Source of the DNA: Cohnella cholangitidis
GTDB taxonomy: Bacteria > Bacillota > Bacilli > Paenibacillales > Paenibacillaceae
DNA: 64,000 nt
Assembly (NCBI RefSeq): GCF_014107495.1
Contig: NZ_CP041969.1
Location: 3,459,501 to 3,523,500, forward strand
Direction: 5' to 3'
Part shown: positions 53,675-64,000 of the stretch, one piece after another
Layout of the letters: the number at the start of each line of letters is the position of its first letter
Position numbering within the stretch: position 1 is the stretch's first letter
The notes under the pieces: generated by a model
Told to the model about the DNA's origin: nothing
Databases searched by the model: none
What the model saw: only the letters and a program-made list of their open reading frames with translations
Program-made: the position numbers and the translations under genes

Positions 53675-55447
53675 ATGGCACATCTTGCTTTGTACCGGGC
53701 CTGGCGTCCCCAGACGTTCAAGGACATGGTCGGGCAACAACATATCGTTCAGACTCTTCAGAACGCAATTCGCGAGAATCGTCTATCCCACGCGTATTTG
53801 TTCAGCGGCCCGAGAGGGACCGGGAAAACAAGCGCCGCTAAAATATTGGCGAAAGCCGTTAACTGCGAACACGGCCCTGCGCCCGAACCTTGTAACGAAT
53901 GCTCGCAATGCGAGCGGATTACGAGCGGTTCGGTGATGGACGTTGTGGAGATCGATGCGGCTTCCAACCGAGGCGTCGAGGAAATTCGGGATATTCGCGA
54001 CAAAGTAAAATACTCGCCGACGGAAGTGCGGCGTAAAGTGTATATTATCGATGAAGTGCACATGCTGACTACGGAAGCCTTCAACGCCTTGCTCAAGACG
54101 TTGGAGGAGCCGCCTGGACATGTCATGTTCGTACTTGCGACGACGGAGCCTCATAAACTTCCGCCCACCATTATCTCGCGATGCCAGCGGTTTGATTTTC
54201 GCAGGGTATCGTTAGAGGAGCAAGCGGGGCGGCTTCGGGAAATTTGCGCAGAGGAGCAAATAACGGCGGAGGAAGAAGCGCTGCGTTATATCGCTCGTTT
54301 GTCCGATGGCGGAATGCGTGACGCTCTAAGCTTATTGGATCAAATTTCGTCCTTTACCGGCGGTCAAGTGAGTTTGGATCAGGCTATCGAAGCGACCGGA
54401 GGGTTGCCTTCGGAGCAGTTTTCCAGACTCGCGATCGCGGTTCGCGATAATGACGCCACCAAAGTGCTGCTCGAAATCGACGAGATGATGAGGTCCGGCA
54501 AGAGCGCGGACAAATGCTTGGAGCAGCTGATGTATTATTTCCGTGATTTGTTGCTGACGCAATTAGCGCCGGACGCGGGTGAATCCTCCGGGCGAATAGC
54601 CAGCCCGTCCGAATTGAAAGAGATGTCGGACGGATTTTCTCGAGAGCGGTTATTTGCTATCATAGATTTGTTGAACCGCTATCAGAGTGAAATGAAATAT
54701 GCGGCGCACCCGCAAACAATGTTCGAAATCGCGCTGCTGAAGCTTTGCTCGGAACATCCGGGAGCCTCGTCGGCAACGAGTGCCGCGACCCAAGCCGATG
54801 CCGGCGTCGGTCGGGGCGAACTCGGACAATTAAAGCAACAGATAGCGGCGTTGGAAAAAAGGCTGGGAGCATTGGCGAGCGGCGGCGCGGTATCGGCTAC
54901 GGCGGCTTCTCCATCGTCCGGACAAGGCGGAGGAGGTAACCGCGGAGCTTCGGGCGGCAGCGCTCCATCGAATTCGCCGCGGCCTTCGTCGGTTCCCCGC
55001 AGCAAGCTGAACGCTTTCGTGGAGGCTCATGCCGCTTCCGGGCAATCGTTGGCCAAATGGCCGCAAATCCTTCAACGGGTCAAGGAAGAGCGGGTTACCG
55101 TTCACGCTTGGCTGGTCGACGGCGAACCGGTCTCGTTCGATGACCATGCTCTCTTGGTCGCTTTCCGGAATACGATCCATCGCGAGACGACGGAGAGGCC
55201 GGCTAACAAAGGGGTTATCGAAAGCGTGTTGAGCTCCTTGTACGGTCAACCGACGCAGTTGGTTACCGTCATGCAGAAGGAATGGCAGGAAGTCGTGGCG
55301 GAGAGCTCAGGACAGTCCAAGGGGAACGCGGCAGGGGAAGAATTGCTTCTCGTCCCGGAAGATGAAGCCGAAGGGAAAAGCGAACCATGGGTCGATGAAG
55401 CGGTTCGCTTGTTCGGAGAACAATTAGTAACGATCAAAGACGACTAA
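53675..55447 (+). CDS. dnaX: DNA polymerase III subunits gamma/tau
   Basis: The 590-residue clamp-loader ATPase has Walker A GPRGTGKTSAAKILA, a zinc module with four Cys (NCEHGPAPEPCNECSQC), Walker B in YIIDEVHMLT and the sensor NALLKTLEEPP. A low-complexity Gly/Ser/Ala linker (~400-460) precedes the tau-type C-terminal domain. It loads the sliding clamp in replication. GGGAG lies upstream of the ATG. First gene of the dnaX-ebfC-recR block. Confidence 0.96.
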   Translation: MAHLALYRAWRPQTFKDMVGQQHIVQTLQNAIRENRLSHAYLFSGPRGTGKTSAAKILAKAVNCEHGPAPEPCNECSQCERITSGSVMDVVEIDAASNRGVEEIRDIRDKVKYSPTEVRRKVYIIDEVHMLTTEAFNALLKTLEEPPGHVMFVLATTEPHKLPPTIISRCQRFDFRRVSLEEQAGRLREICAEEQITAEEEALRYIARLSDGGMRDALSLLDQISSFTGGQVSLDQAIEATGGLPSEQFSRLAIAVRDNDATKVLLEIDEMMRSGKSADKCLEQLMYYFRDLLLTQLAPDAGESSGRIASPSELKEMSDGFSRERLFAIIDLLNRYQSEMKYAAHPQTMFEIALLKLCSEHPGASSATSAATQADAGVGRGELGQLKQQIAALEKRLGALASGGAVSATAASPSSGQGGGGNRGASGGSAPSNSPRPSSVPRSKLNAFVEAHAASGQSLAKWPQILQRVKEERVTVHAWLVDGEPVSFDDHALLVAFRNTIHRETTERPANKGVIESVLSSLYGQPTQLVTVMQKEWQEVVAESSGQSKGNAAGEELLLVPEDEAEGKSEPWVDEAVRLFGEQLVTIKDD

Positions 55448-55468
55448 CTTATTAGGAGGCTATTATCA

Positions 55469-55780
55469 ATGAACAATATGAATCAAATGATGAAACAAGT
55501 TAAGAAGATGCAGGAGCAAATGCTCAAAGCTCAGGAAGAGCTAGGCAATAAAACGATCGAAGGCACTGCCGGGGGCGGAGTCGTATCCGTAACCGTGAAC
55601 GGCCATAAAAAACTGCTCGACATTAAAATCAAGCCTGAAGCGGTCGATCCGGAAGACGTTGAAATGCTTCAGGATCTCGTGCTGACCGCTGTCAACGATG
55701 CGCTGTCCAAAGCGGATGAACTGGCAAACCAAGATATGGGCAAGTATACCGGAGGCATGAAAATACCCGGATTGTTCTAA
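55469..55780 (+). CDS. ebfC: YbaB/EbfC family nucleoid-associated protein
   Basis: This 103-residue DNA-binding protein (YaaK in Bacillus) begins [17 protein letters not shown], a helical arm, and has the [14 protein letters not shown] core. It works as a dimer and coats DNA; its link to recR is conserved. AGGAGGC precedes the ATG, 22 bases after dnaX. Confidence 0.95.
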   Translation: MNNMNQMMKQVKKMQEQMLKAQEELGNKTIEGTAGGGVVSVTVNGHKKLLDIKIKPEAVDPEDVEMLQDLVLTAVNDALSKADELANQDMGKYTGGMKIPGLF

Positions 55781-55814
55781 GCCGGAAAACATCGATTAGA
55801 GGAGACGGGAGCCT

Positions 55815-56414
55815 TTGTTTTATCCAGAACCGATTGCCAAGCTGATCGACTCCTTCTCCCGCCTTCCGGGTATCGGGCCAAAGACGGCCGCCAGGCTGGC
55901 TTTCTACGTCTTGCGAATGAAGGAAGAAGACGTGATCGACTTCGCCAAGGCGCTTGTGAACGTCAAGAGAAACCTGACTTACTGTTCGGTTTGTTGCAAC
56001 ATCACCGACACCGACCCTTGCCGGATATGCTCCGATAAAGCGAGAGATATGTCTGTCATATGCGTGGTCCAGGAGCCGAAGGATTTAGTCGCTATGGAGA
56101 GAACCCGCGAATACAACGGGCATTATCATGTTCTGAACGGCGCGATCTCTCCGATGGACGGACTCGGGCCCGACGACATTCGAATAGCCGAGCTGGTTCG
56201 GAGGCTTGGCGACGAACGGGTCCAGGAGCTTATTCTGGCTACGAATCCGAACATTGAGGGCGAGGCCACGGCGATGTATTTGTCGCGTTTGGTGAAGCCG
56301 TTCGGCATCAAAGTGACCCGGATCGCTCATGGCTTGCCGGTTGGCGGGGATTTGGAATACGCGGACGAAGTTACGATCTCCAAAGCGTTGGAGGGACGTA
56401 GAGAGCTATACTAG
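55815..56414 (+). CDS. recR: Recombination protein RecR
   Basis: The 199-residue ring-forming protein acts with RecFO to load RecA at gaps. It has an N-terminal helix-hairpin-helix ([15 protein letters not shown]), a zinc finger ([16 protein letters not shown]) and a Toprim domain ([24 protein letters not shown]). TTG start with GGGAG upstream. Ends with a terminator. Confidence 0.96.
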   Translation: MFYPEPIAKLIDSFSRLPGIGPKTAARLAFYVLRMKEEDVIDFAKALVNVKRNLTYCSVCCNITDTDPCRICSDKARDMSVICVVQEPKDLVAMERTREYNGHYHVLNGAISPMDGLGPDDIRIAELVRRLGDERVQELILATNPNIEGEATAMYLSRLVKPFGIKVTRIAHGLPVGGDLEYADEVTISKALEGRRELY

Positions 56415-56436
56415 CTTTATGAAACCTATTGCATGC

Positions 56437-56462
56437 GGACGCCCTCGGGCGTCTTTTTTATT
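56437..56462 (+). terminator. Terminator of dnaX-ebfC-recR
   Basis: GACGCCC and GGGCGTC form the stem, followed by six T and ATTTT. Confidence 0.85.
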
Positions 56463-56571
56463 TTCTAGTATCCCGGAGTTTCAATAGTTCTAAGGGAATT
56501 GCTAGGGGTATAGAAATAGTAATGGGTTGTCCTTCGGGGCGGCACCGTCAGGGGACGCGGGAGGGATTGTC

Positions 56572-56829
56572 GTGCCTAGGGGGAAAAAGCTTGAAATGGT
56601 CTCGGCGCAGTCGGCGGAACGTCAAAGGCTCATTGCGGAGGTCCGCAACGCGGAACGGGAATGGAAGCTCGCGGATTGGAGATTCCAGTATGCGCTTGGC
56701 GAAGATCAAGTGGATTATGCGATCTATTGTCTAGAAGCGGCGGAGAAAAAACTCGGTATGTTGCTTAAGGAAGCGAAATGGTTATGGAAGGAATCGATTC
56801 CGCTTCGGGGAGGGGAAGGAGCGGGATGA
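56572..56829 (+). CDS. yaaL: YaaL family protein (DUF2508)
   Basis: This 85-residue charged, helical protein matches DUF2508 by position (between recR and bofA) and by the pattern EVRNAEREWKLADWRFQYA and KKLGMLLKEAKWL. Function unknown. GTG at 56572 is chosen because GGAGG lies 7 bases upstream. It overlaps bofA by 4 bases. Confidence 0.8.
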   Translation: MPRGKKLEMVSAQSAERQRLIAEVRNAEREWKLADWRFQYALGEDQVDYAIYCLEAAEKKLGMLLKEAKWLWKESIPLRGGEGAG

Positions 56830-57092
56830 GAACATTCTGGCTTGTTCTGTTGGTCGGTTCCGCGTTGTCGCTTGGATTCGTAATATTGAAGCAAAGGGCG
56901 CCCAAAGGCTGGTTGATGCGGTTCTGCGTTCATCTTGTTCTGGCTGCCATGGCGTTGTATGCGCTCAACTTCTCGGGGTGGGGGGCCGGAGGTTACGTGC
57001 CGCTTAATCCCTTCACGATCGGTACGGTTGCTTTGCTGGGGTTGCCGGGTATCGGACTCGTATTAGGTCTTCAATGGATCGTTCTTGCGTAA
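56826..57092 (+). CDS. bofA: Pro-sigma-K processing inhibitor BofA
   Basis: This 88-residue membrane protein holds the SpoIVFB protease inactive in the mother cell until the forespore signals. Two or three hydrophobic segments end in NPFTIGTVALLGLPGIGLVLGL, the conserved BofA C-terminus. ATG at 56826 with GAAGGAG upstream, overlapping yaaL. Its presence supports a full sporulation programme. Confidence 0.9.
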   Translation: MRTFWLVLLVGSALSLGFVILKQRAPKGWLMRFCVHLVLAAMALYALNFSGWGAGGYVPLNPFTIGTVALLGLPGIGLVLGLQWIVLA

Positions 57093-57095
57093 AGC

Positions 57096-57117
57096 AGCCC
57101 GCGGTCGCGGGCGTTTT
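57096..57117 (+). terminator. Terminator of yaaL-bofA
   Basis: GCCCGCG/CGCGGGC stem followed by GTTTTG. Confidence 0.6.
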
Positions 57118-57216
57118 GCGTTATGGTTGAGGGCTTAGGAAGAAGGCGGTTGGATGAGAGCGGGCGCGGGTGATGAACGTAACTCCGGCGGTTTAGAAAA
57201 AAGCTGTCGACAAGTG

Positions 57217-57246
57217 TTGACGTATCCTTTGTTAATGTGGTACATT
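57217..57246 (+). promoter_or_regulatory. rRNA operon promoter P1
   Basis: TTGACG (57217-57222), an 18-base spacer and TACATT (57241-57246). Confidence 0.65.
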
Positions 57247-57313
57247 ATATCTCGCGCCTCTTGGGCAAGCCAATCGGCTAACGAGGACATCACGAACTGG
57301 TAGAAATTACTTG

Positions 57314-57343
57314 TTGCAAAACGGATGGGCGCTGTGGTATATT
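57314..57343 (+). promoter_or_regulatory. rRNA operon promoter P2
   Basis: TTGCAA (57314-57319), an 18-base spacer and TATATT (57338-57343) in an AT-rich stretch. Tandem promoters are usual for Bacillales rrn operons. Apart from these and the stem below, 57118-57520 holds no gene. Confidence 0.65.
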
Positions 57344-57386
57344 ATAAAAGTCGCCGTTAGCGCGGACGACAACAAAACGAAACACC

Positions 57387-57424
57387 AATTGTTCTTTGAA
57401 AACTGAACATCGAGCGTAAGAAAC
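57387..57424 (+). other. 16S processing stem, 5' arm, with boxA-like sequence
   Basis: AATTGTTCTTTGAAAACTGA opens the arm, with a boxA-like TTCTTTGAAAACT. It pairs with 59132-59168 around the 16S gene and would be cut by RNase III. Confidence 0.7.
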
Positions 57425-57520
57425 AAACAAACGTCGGAAGACGGCTTCGGTCGTCGGAAGGCAAACCAGCAATACAGATTGAGCCTTTTGGCTCTCTTGG
57501 ATATCACCTTCGGTGAATCC

Positions 57521-59081
<1,561 letters not shown>

Positions 59082-59131
59082 AGCTCTTCGGAGCTATAAA
59101 AAGACCACGGCCCGCAAGGGAGTGGCAAACC

Positions 59132-59168
59132 GTTTCTTACGCTCGGGTTCAGTTTTGAAAGAGCAATT
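59132..59168 (+). other. 16S processing stem, 3' arm
   Basis: Complementary over about 37 bases to 57387-57424 with few mismatches. Confidence 0.7.
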
Positions 59169-59192
59169 AAACTCTTTCACAAGAAATGCCGG

Positions 59193-59309
59193 TTTGGTGG
59201 CAACGGCGGAGGGGTTCCACGCGTACCCATCCCGAACACGACCGTTAAGCCCTCCAGCGCCAATGGTACTTGGACCGCAGGGTCCTGGGAGAGTAGGACG
59301 TCGCCAAGC
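59193..59309 (+). rRNA. rrf: 5S ribosomal RNA, located between 16S and 23S
   Basis: About 117 nt, starting TTTGGTGGC and ending GTCGCCAAGC. Typical core segments are TTCCACGCGTACCCATCCCG, AACACGACCGTTAAG and GGGAGAGTAGGACG. The terminal helix pairs properly. It lies after 16S and before tRNA-Ile; none follows 23S in this operon. Confidence 0.93.
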
Positions 59310-59378
59310 CGGGCTTTTCTTATCCTTGTCTACAGGGTAGGAAAGGCGATAAGGCCCAGCAGCATCGGGCGCACATAT

Positions 59379-59455
<77 letters not shown>

Positions 59456-59481
59456 TCTTAAATACCCTCAGTGTTCCGGGG

Positions 59482-59534
59482 TCCCCGAAAAGTAATCGGA
59501 ATAACCTTCGGAGGACAGCGTCACTTTTTGGGGA
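59482..59534. repeat. Spacer element, copy A
   Basis: TCCCCGAAAAGTA at the start and CACTTTTTGGGGA at the end form an imperfect hairpin. An inverted copy lies at 63399-63452 in the tRNA cluster. Confidence 0.75.
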
Positions 59535-59543
59535 AAATACCAT

Positions 59544-59619
59544 GGGGACTTAGCTCAGCTGGGAGAGCACCTGCCTTGCACGCAGGGGGTCAGCGGTTCG
59601 ATCCCGCTAGTCTCCACCA
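59544..59619 (+). tRNA. tRNA-Ala (TGC)
   Basis: A 76-nt cloverleaf with anticodon TGC and encoded CCA, between 5S and 23S beside tRNA-Ile. Confidence 0.96.
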
Positions 59620-59657
59620 TGAGACTTTCCGATGACTAACCATCATCGACAACTTGT

Positions 59658-59707
59658 ACCTTGAAAACTGGATAGCGAAACAAAGCGCGAAAGAAGAAGA
59701 GTATCAT
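59658..59707 (+). other. 23S processing stem, 5' arm
   Basis: ACCTTGAAAACTGGATAGCG opens the arm, which pairs with 62802-62855 on the other side of 23S. Confidence 0.75.
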
Positions 59708-59850
59708 CTCTGCCTTACTAGTGTCTACTATGTATGCGTAGGGATGTCGGTTCTGTTCGACTCATGCACGAGCGTTGCTGTCGCCCATCTTTGATGGGAG
59801 CCTTGTAACGAACGCGCATCGGAGAAACAGAATCGATATCCCGGAGCATT

Positions 59851-62777
<2,927 letters not shown>

Positions 62778-62801
62778 AAACGAATTGACATAGTAAGGCA
62801 A

Positions 62802-62855
62802 ATGATACACTCACCTTCTTCCTACATGCTTTGTTTCGCATCCAGTTTTCAAGGT
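62802..62855 (+). other. 23S processing stem, 3' arm
   Basis: Complementary to 59658-59707 with small bulges; closes the long 23S precursor stem. Confidence 0.75.
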
Positions 62856-62922
62856 GTAAGCCTTGTCTCATAAATGGTTTTGACGGTTCAGGTCTTGTAC
62901 CGAACCGCGCATGACTTGATGT

Positions 62923-62999
62923 GGCGGTGTAGCTCAGCTGGCTAGAGCATTCGGTTCATACCCGGAGGGTCGGGGGTTCGAGTCCCTTCGCCGCTACCA
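62923..62999 (+). tRNA. tRNA-Met (CAT), elongator
   Basis: A 77-nt cloverleaf with anticodon CAT. The anticodon stem lacks the three G-C pairs of the initiator, and G1 pairs with T72, so this is the elongator. Confidence 0.93.
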
Positions 63000-63014
63000 C
63001 TTATTTATTCCCAT

Positions 63015-63090
63015 GGAGGCTTAGCTCAGCTGGGAGAGCATCTGCCTTACAAGCAGAGGGTCGGCGGTTCGATCCCGTCAGCCTCCACCA
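63015..63090 (+). tRNA. tRNA-Val (TAC)
   Basis: A 76-nt cloverleaf, anticodon TAC, encoded CCA. Confidence 0.96.
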
Positions 63091-63100
63091 TATATAATGC

Positions 63101-63177
63101 GGAGCTGTGGTGTAGTGGCCTAACATGCCTGCCTGTCACGCAGGAGACCGCGGGTTCGAATCCCGTCAGCTCCGCCA
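63101..63177 (+). tRNA. tRNA-Asp (GTC)
   Basis: A 77-nt cloverleaf, anticodon GTC, with the G73 discriminator of tRNA-Asp and encoded CCA. Confidence 0.96.
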
Positions 63178-63197
63178 TTTTATCTCAAAAGCATTAA

Positions 63198-63273
63198 GGC
63201 TCGATAGCTCAGCTGGTAGAGCAGAGGACTGAAAATCCTCGTGTCGGCGGTTCGATTCCGTCTCGAGCCACCA
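63198..63273 (+). tRNA. tRNA-Phe (GAA)
   Basis: A 76-nt cloverleaf, anticodon GAA, encoded CCA. Confidence 0.96.
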
Positions 63274-63308
63274 TTTCTTTATCCGGTTACCAGACCGGCT
63301 TGCATTGT

Positions 63309-63392
63309 GGAGGATTAGCGAAGTGGCCAAACGCGGGAGACTGTAAATCTCTTCCTTCGGGTTCGGTGGTTCAAATCCATCATCCTCCACCA
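63309..63392 (+). tRNA. tRNA-Tyr (GTA)
   Basis: An 84-nt tRNA with a long variable arm (class II), anticodon GTA, encoded CCA. Confidence 0.96.
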
Positions 63393-63398
63393 TTCTTT

Positions 63399-63452
63399 AC
63401 CCCCAAAAAGTGAAGTTAAGCGTTGTAGAGAATTCCGAGTACTTTTCGGGGA
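63399..63452. repeat. Spacer element, copy B (inverted)
   Basis: CCCCAAAAAGTGA at the start and GTACTTTTCGGGGA at the end. Its reverse complement matches copy A at 59482-59534 at both ends, while the middle has diverged. Confidence 0.75.
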
Positions 63453-63464
63453 AACACTCAATGC

Positions 63465-63540
63465 GAGCCATTAGCTCAGTTGGTAGAGCACCTGACTTTT
63501 AATCAGGGTGTCGTAGGTTCGAGTCCTACATGGCTCACCA
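63465..63540 (+). tRNA. tRNA-Lys (TTT)
   Basis: A 76-nt cloverleaf, anticodon TTT, encoded CCA; last gene of the operon. Confidence 0.96.
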
Positions 63541-63553
63541 GTTCAACAAATCG

Positions 63554-63578
63554 CAGACGTGCAAACGTCTGTTTTTTT
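63554..63578 (+). terminator. Terminator of the rRNA-tRNA operon
   Basis: CAGACGT/ACGTCTG perfect stem, GCAA tetraloop, seven T. Confidence 0.92.
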
Positions 63579-63726
63579 GTTTTAAACTCCTTTCTGGGTA
63601 TTGTTGCTGCCAAGAATCGAATTCTCATTAATATCATTAAAGCTTTGCATAATGAATTTTTTTGGTATGTCTCCGATGGCGATAGGGGAATGTTAAGTTC
63701 AAATCGCTTAACCGGAGGAATTATTT

Positions 63727-64000
63727 ATGGTTTATTTGTACGCGCTTGCCTTCGCTTTTACATTGGTTATCTTGCTCGTGCCATTCGTTCGCAAGCTCGC
63801 GCTGCGTTTCGGATTCGTCGATAGGCCGACTCGCCGCAAAATACATGCGGAGCCGGTGCCTTTGTCCGGAGGAGTTGCGATATTCGCGGGAGTTACGGTT
63901 ACTTCTTTCTTATTCATGGGACAGCCGGCATTATTTCGGTCGCTTCTAATCGGAGGTTTCGCCCTCGTGGCGATCGGGTTGCTGGATGATGCTTTCAAAT
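63727..64000 (+). CDS. Undecaprenyl-phosphate sugar-phosphate transferase (TagO/WecA type), N-terminal part
   Basis: The frame starts at ATG 63727 with GGAGG upstream and is still open at the window edge (91 codons). It reads YLYALAFAFTLVILLVPFVR, then RPTRRKIHAEPVPLSGGVAI, then further helices and LLDDAFK. This is the glycosyltransferase family 4 pattern (MraY/WecA/TagO), with the KIH-PLSGG motif and the DD pair that binds magnesium. It would transfer GlcNAc-phosphate to undecaprenyl phosphate in the membrane, the first step of teichoic acid or other surface polymers. MraY itself is less likely. Confidence 0.85.
   Translation, partial: MVYLYALAFAFTLVILLVPFVRKLALRFGFVDRPTRRKIHAEPVPLSGGVAIFAGVTVTSFLFMGQPALFRSLLIGGFALVAIGLLDDAFK

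Noticed and set aside
54830..55005. Minus-strand frames over the dnaX linker
   Set aside because: They mirror the Gly/Ser/Ala low-complexity region of dnaX and have no ribosome-binding sites or family motifs.

Overview
The window comes from a spore-forming Firmicute of the Paenibacillaceae (Paenibacillus/Cohnella type). The evidence is the 16S rRNA, strong GGAGG ribosome-binding sites with many TTG/GTG starts, and a core gene order close to Bacillus subtilis (ywhD, pbpG, speE-speB; ywiB-argS; rpoE-pyrG-spo0F-fbaA-murA-rho-rpmE; scr-dnaX-yaaK-recR-yaaL-bofA-rrn). Sporulation genes are present (spo0F, bofA, a KinA-like kinase, a YhcN-like lipoprotein, pbpG).

Layout. 1-9.4 kb: the C-terminal part of a secreted starch enzyme with FN3 and starch-binding modules, a frameshifted helD, ywhD, and an ABC-2 exporter of the LnrLMN type. 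9.6-14.9 kb: a sugar-acid locus (enolase-family dehydratase, ABC importer, GntR/FCD regulator) with two matching operator copies. 15-19.6 kb: class A PBP pbpG diverging from speE-speB. The gap between them holds an AraC-family gene remnant and an array of four 23-25 bp palindromes. 19.7-22 kb: a chemoreceptor of unusual topology. 22-33.2 kb: a YesMN-type two-component pair and a fructokinase-like kinase, divergent from an ABC importer operon with an FAD oxidoreductase and two zinc dehydrogenases. cre-like sites lie in front of both arms. 33.4-37.9 kb: a phosphorelay and c-di-GMP cluster (HPt-REC-GGDEF-REC, a CheY-like regulator, a large hybrid-domain kinase). 37.9-51.5 kb: core block ywiB-argS, an intracellular-type subtilase, rpoE, pyrG, spo0F, fbaA, murA, rho, a radical SAM protein, a solute-binding lipoprotein and rpmE. 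51.5-64 kb: sporulation lipoprotein, SRP RNA, sporulation-type kinase, dnaX-ebfC-recR-yaaL-bofA, an rRNA operon with eight tRNAs, and the start of a TagO/WecA-type transferase.

How the parts work together. The two sugar loci look like self-contained import and catabolism modules with local regulation and, for the second, CcpA control. The sporulation phosphorelay is represented by spo0F and a kinase that both carry sigma-H-like promoters. pbpG has a close match to a sigma-G promoter. pyrG carries the GGGC start and C-rich attenuator expected for CTP-sensed reiterative transcription.

Points to note. Five genes are broken by single-base losses, each repaired by restoring one G or C in a short G/C run, which suggests consensus errors as much as real decay. 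The 5S rRNA gene lies between 16S and 23S instead of after 23S. No prophage, insertion sequence, CRISPR array or defence island was seen.
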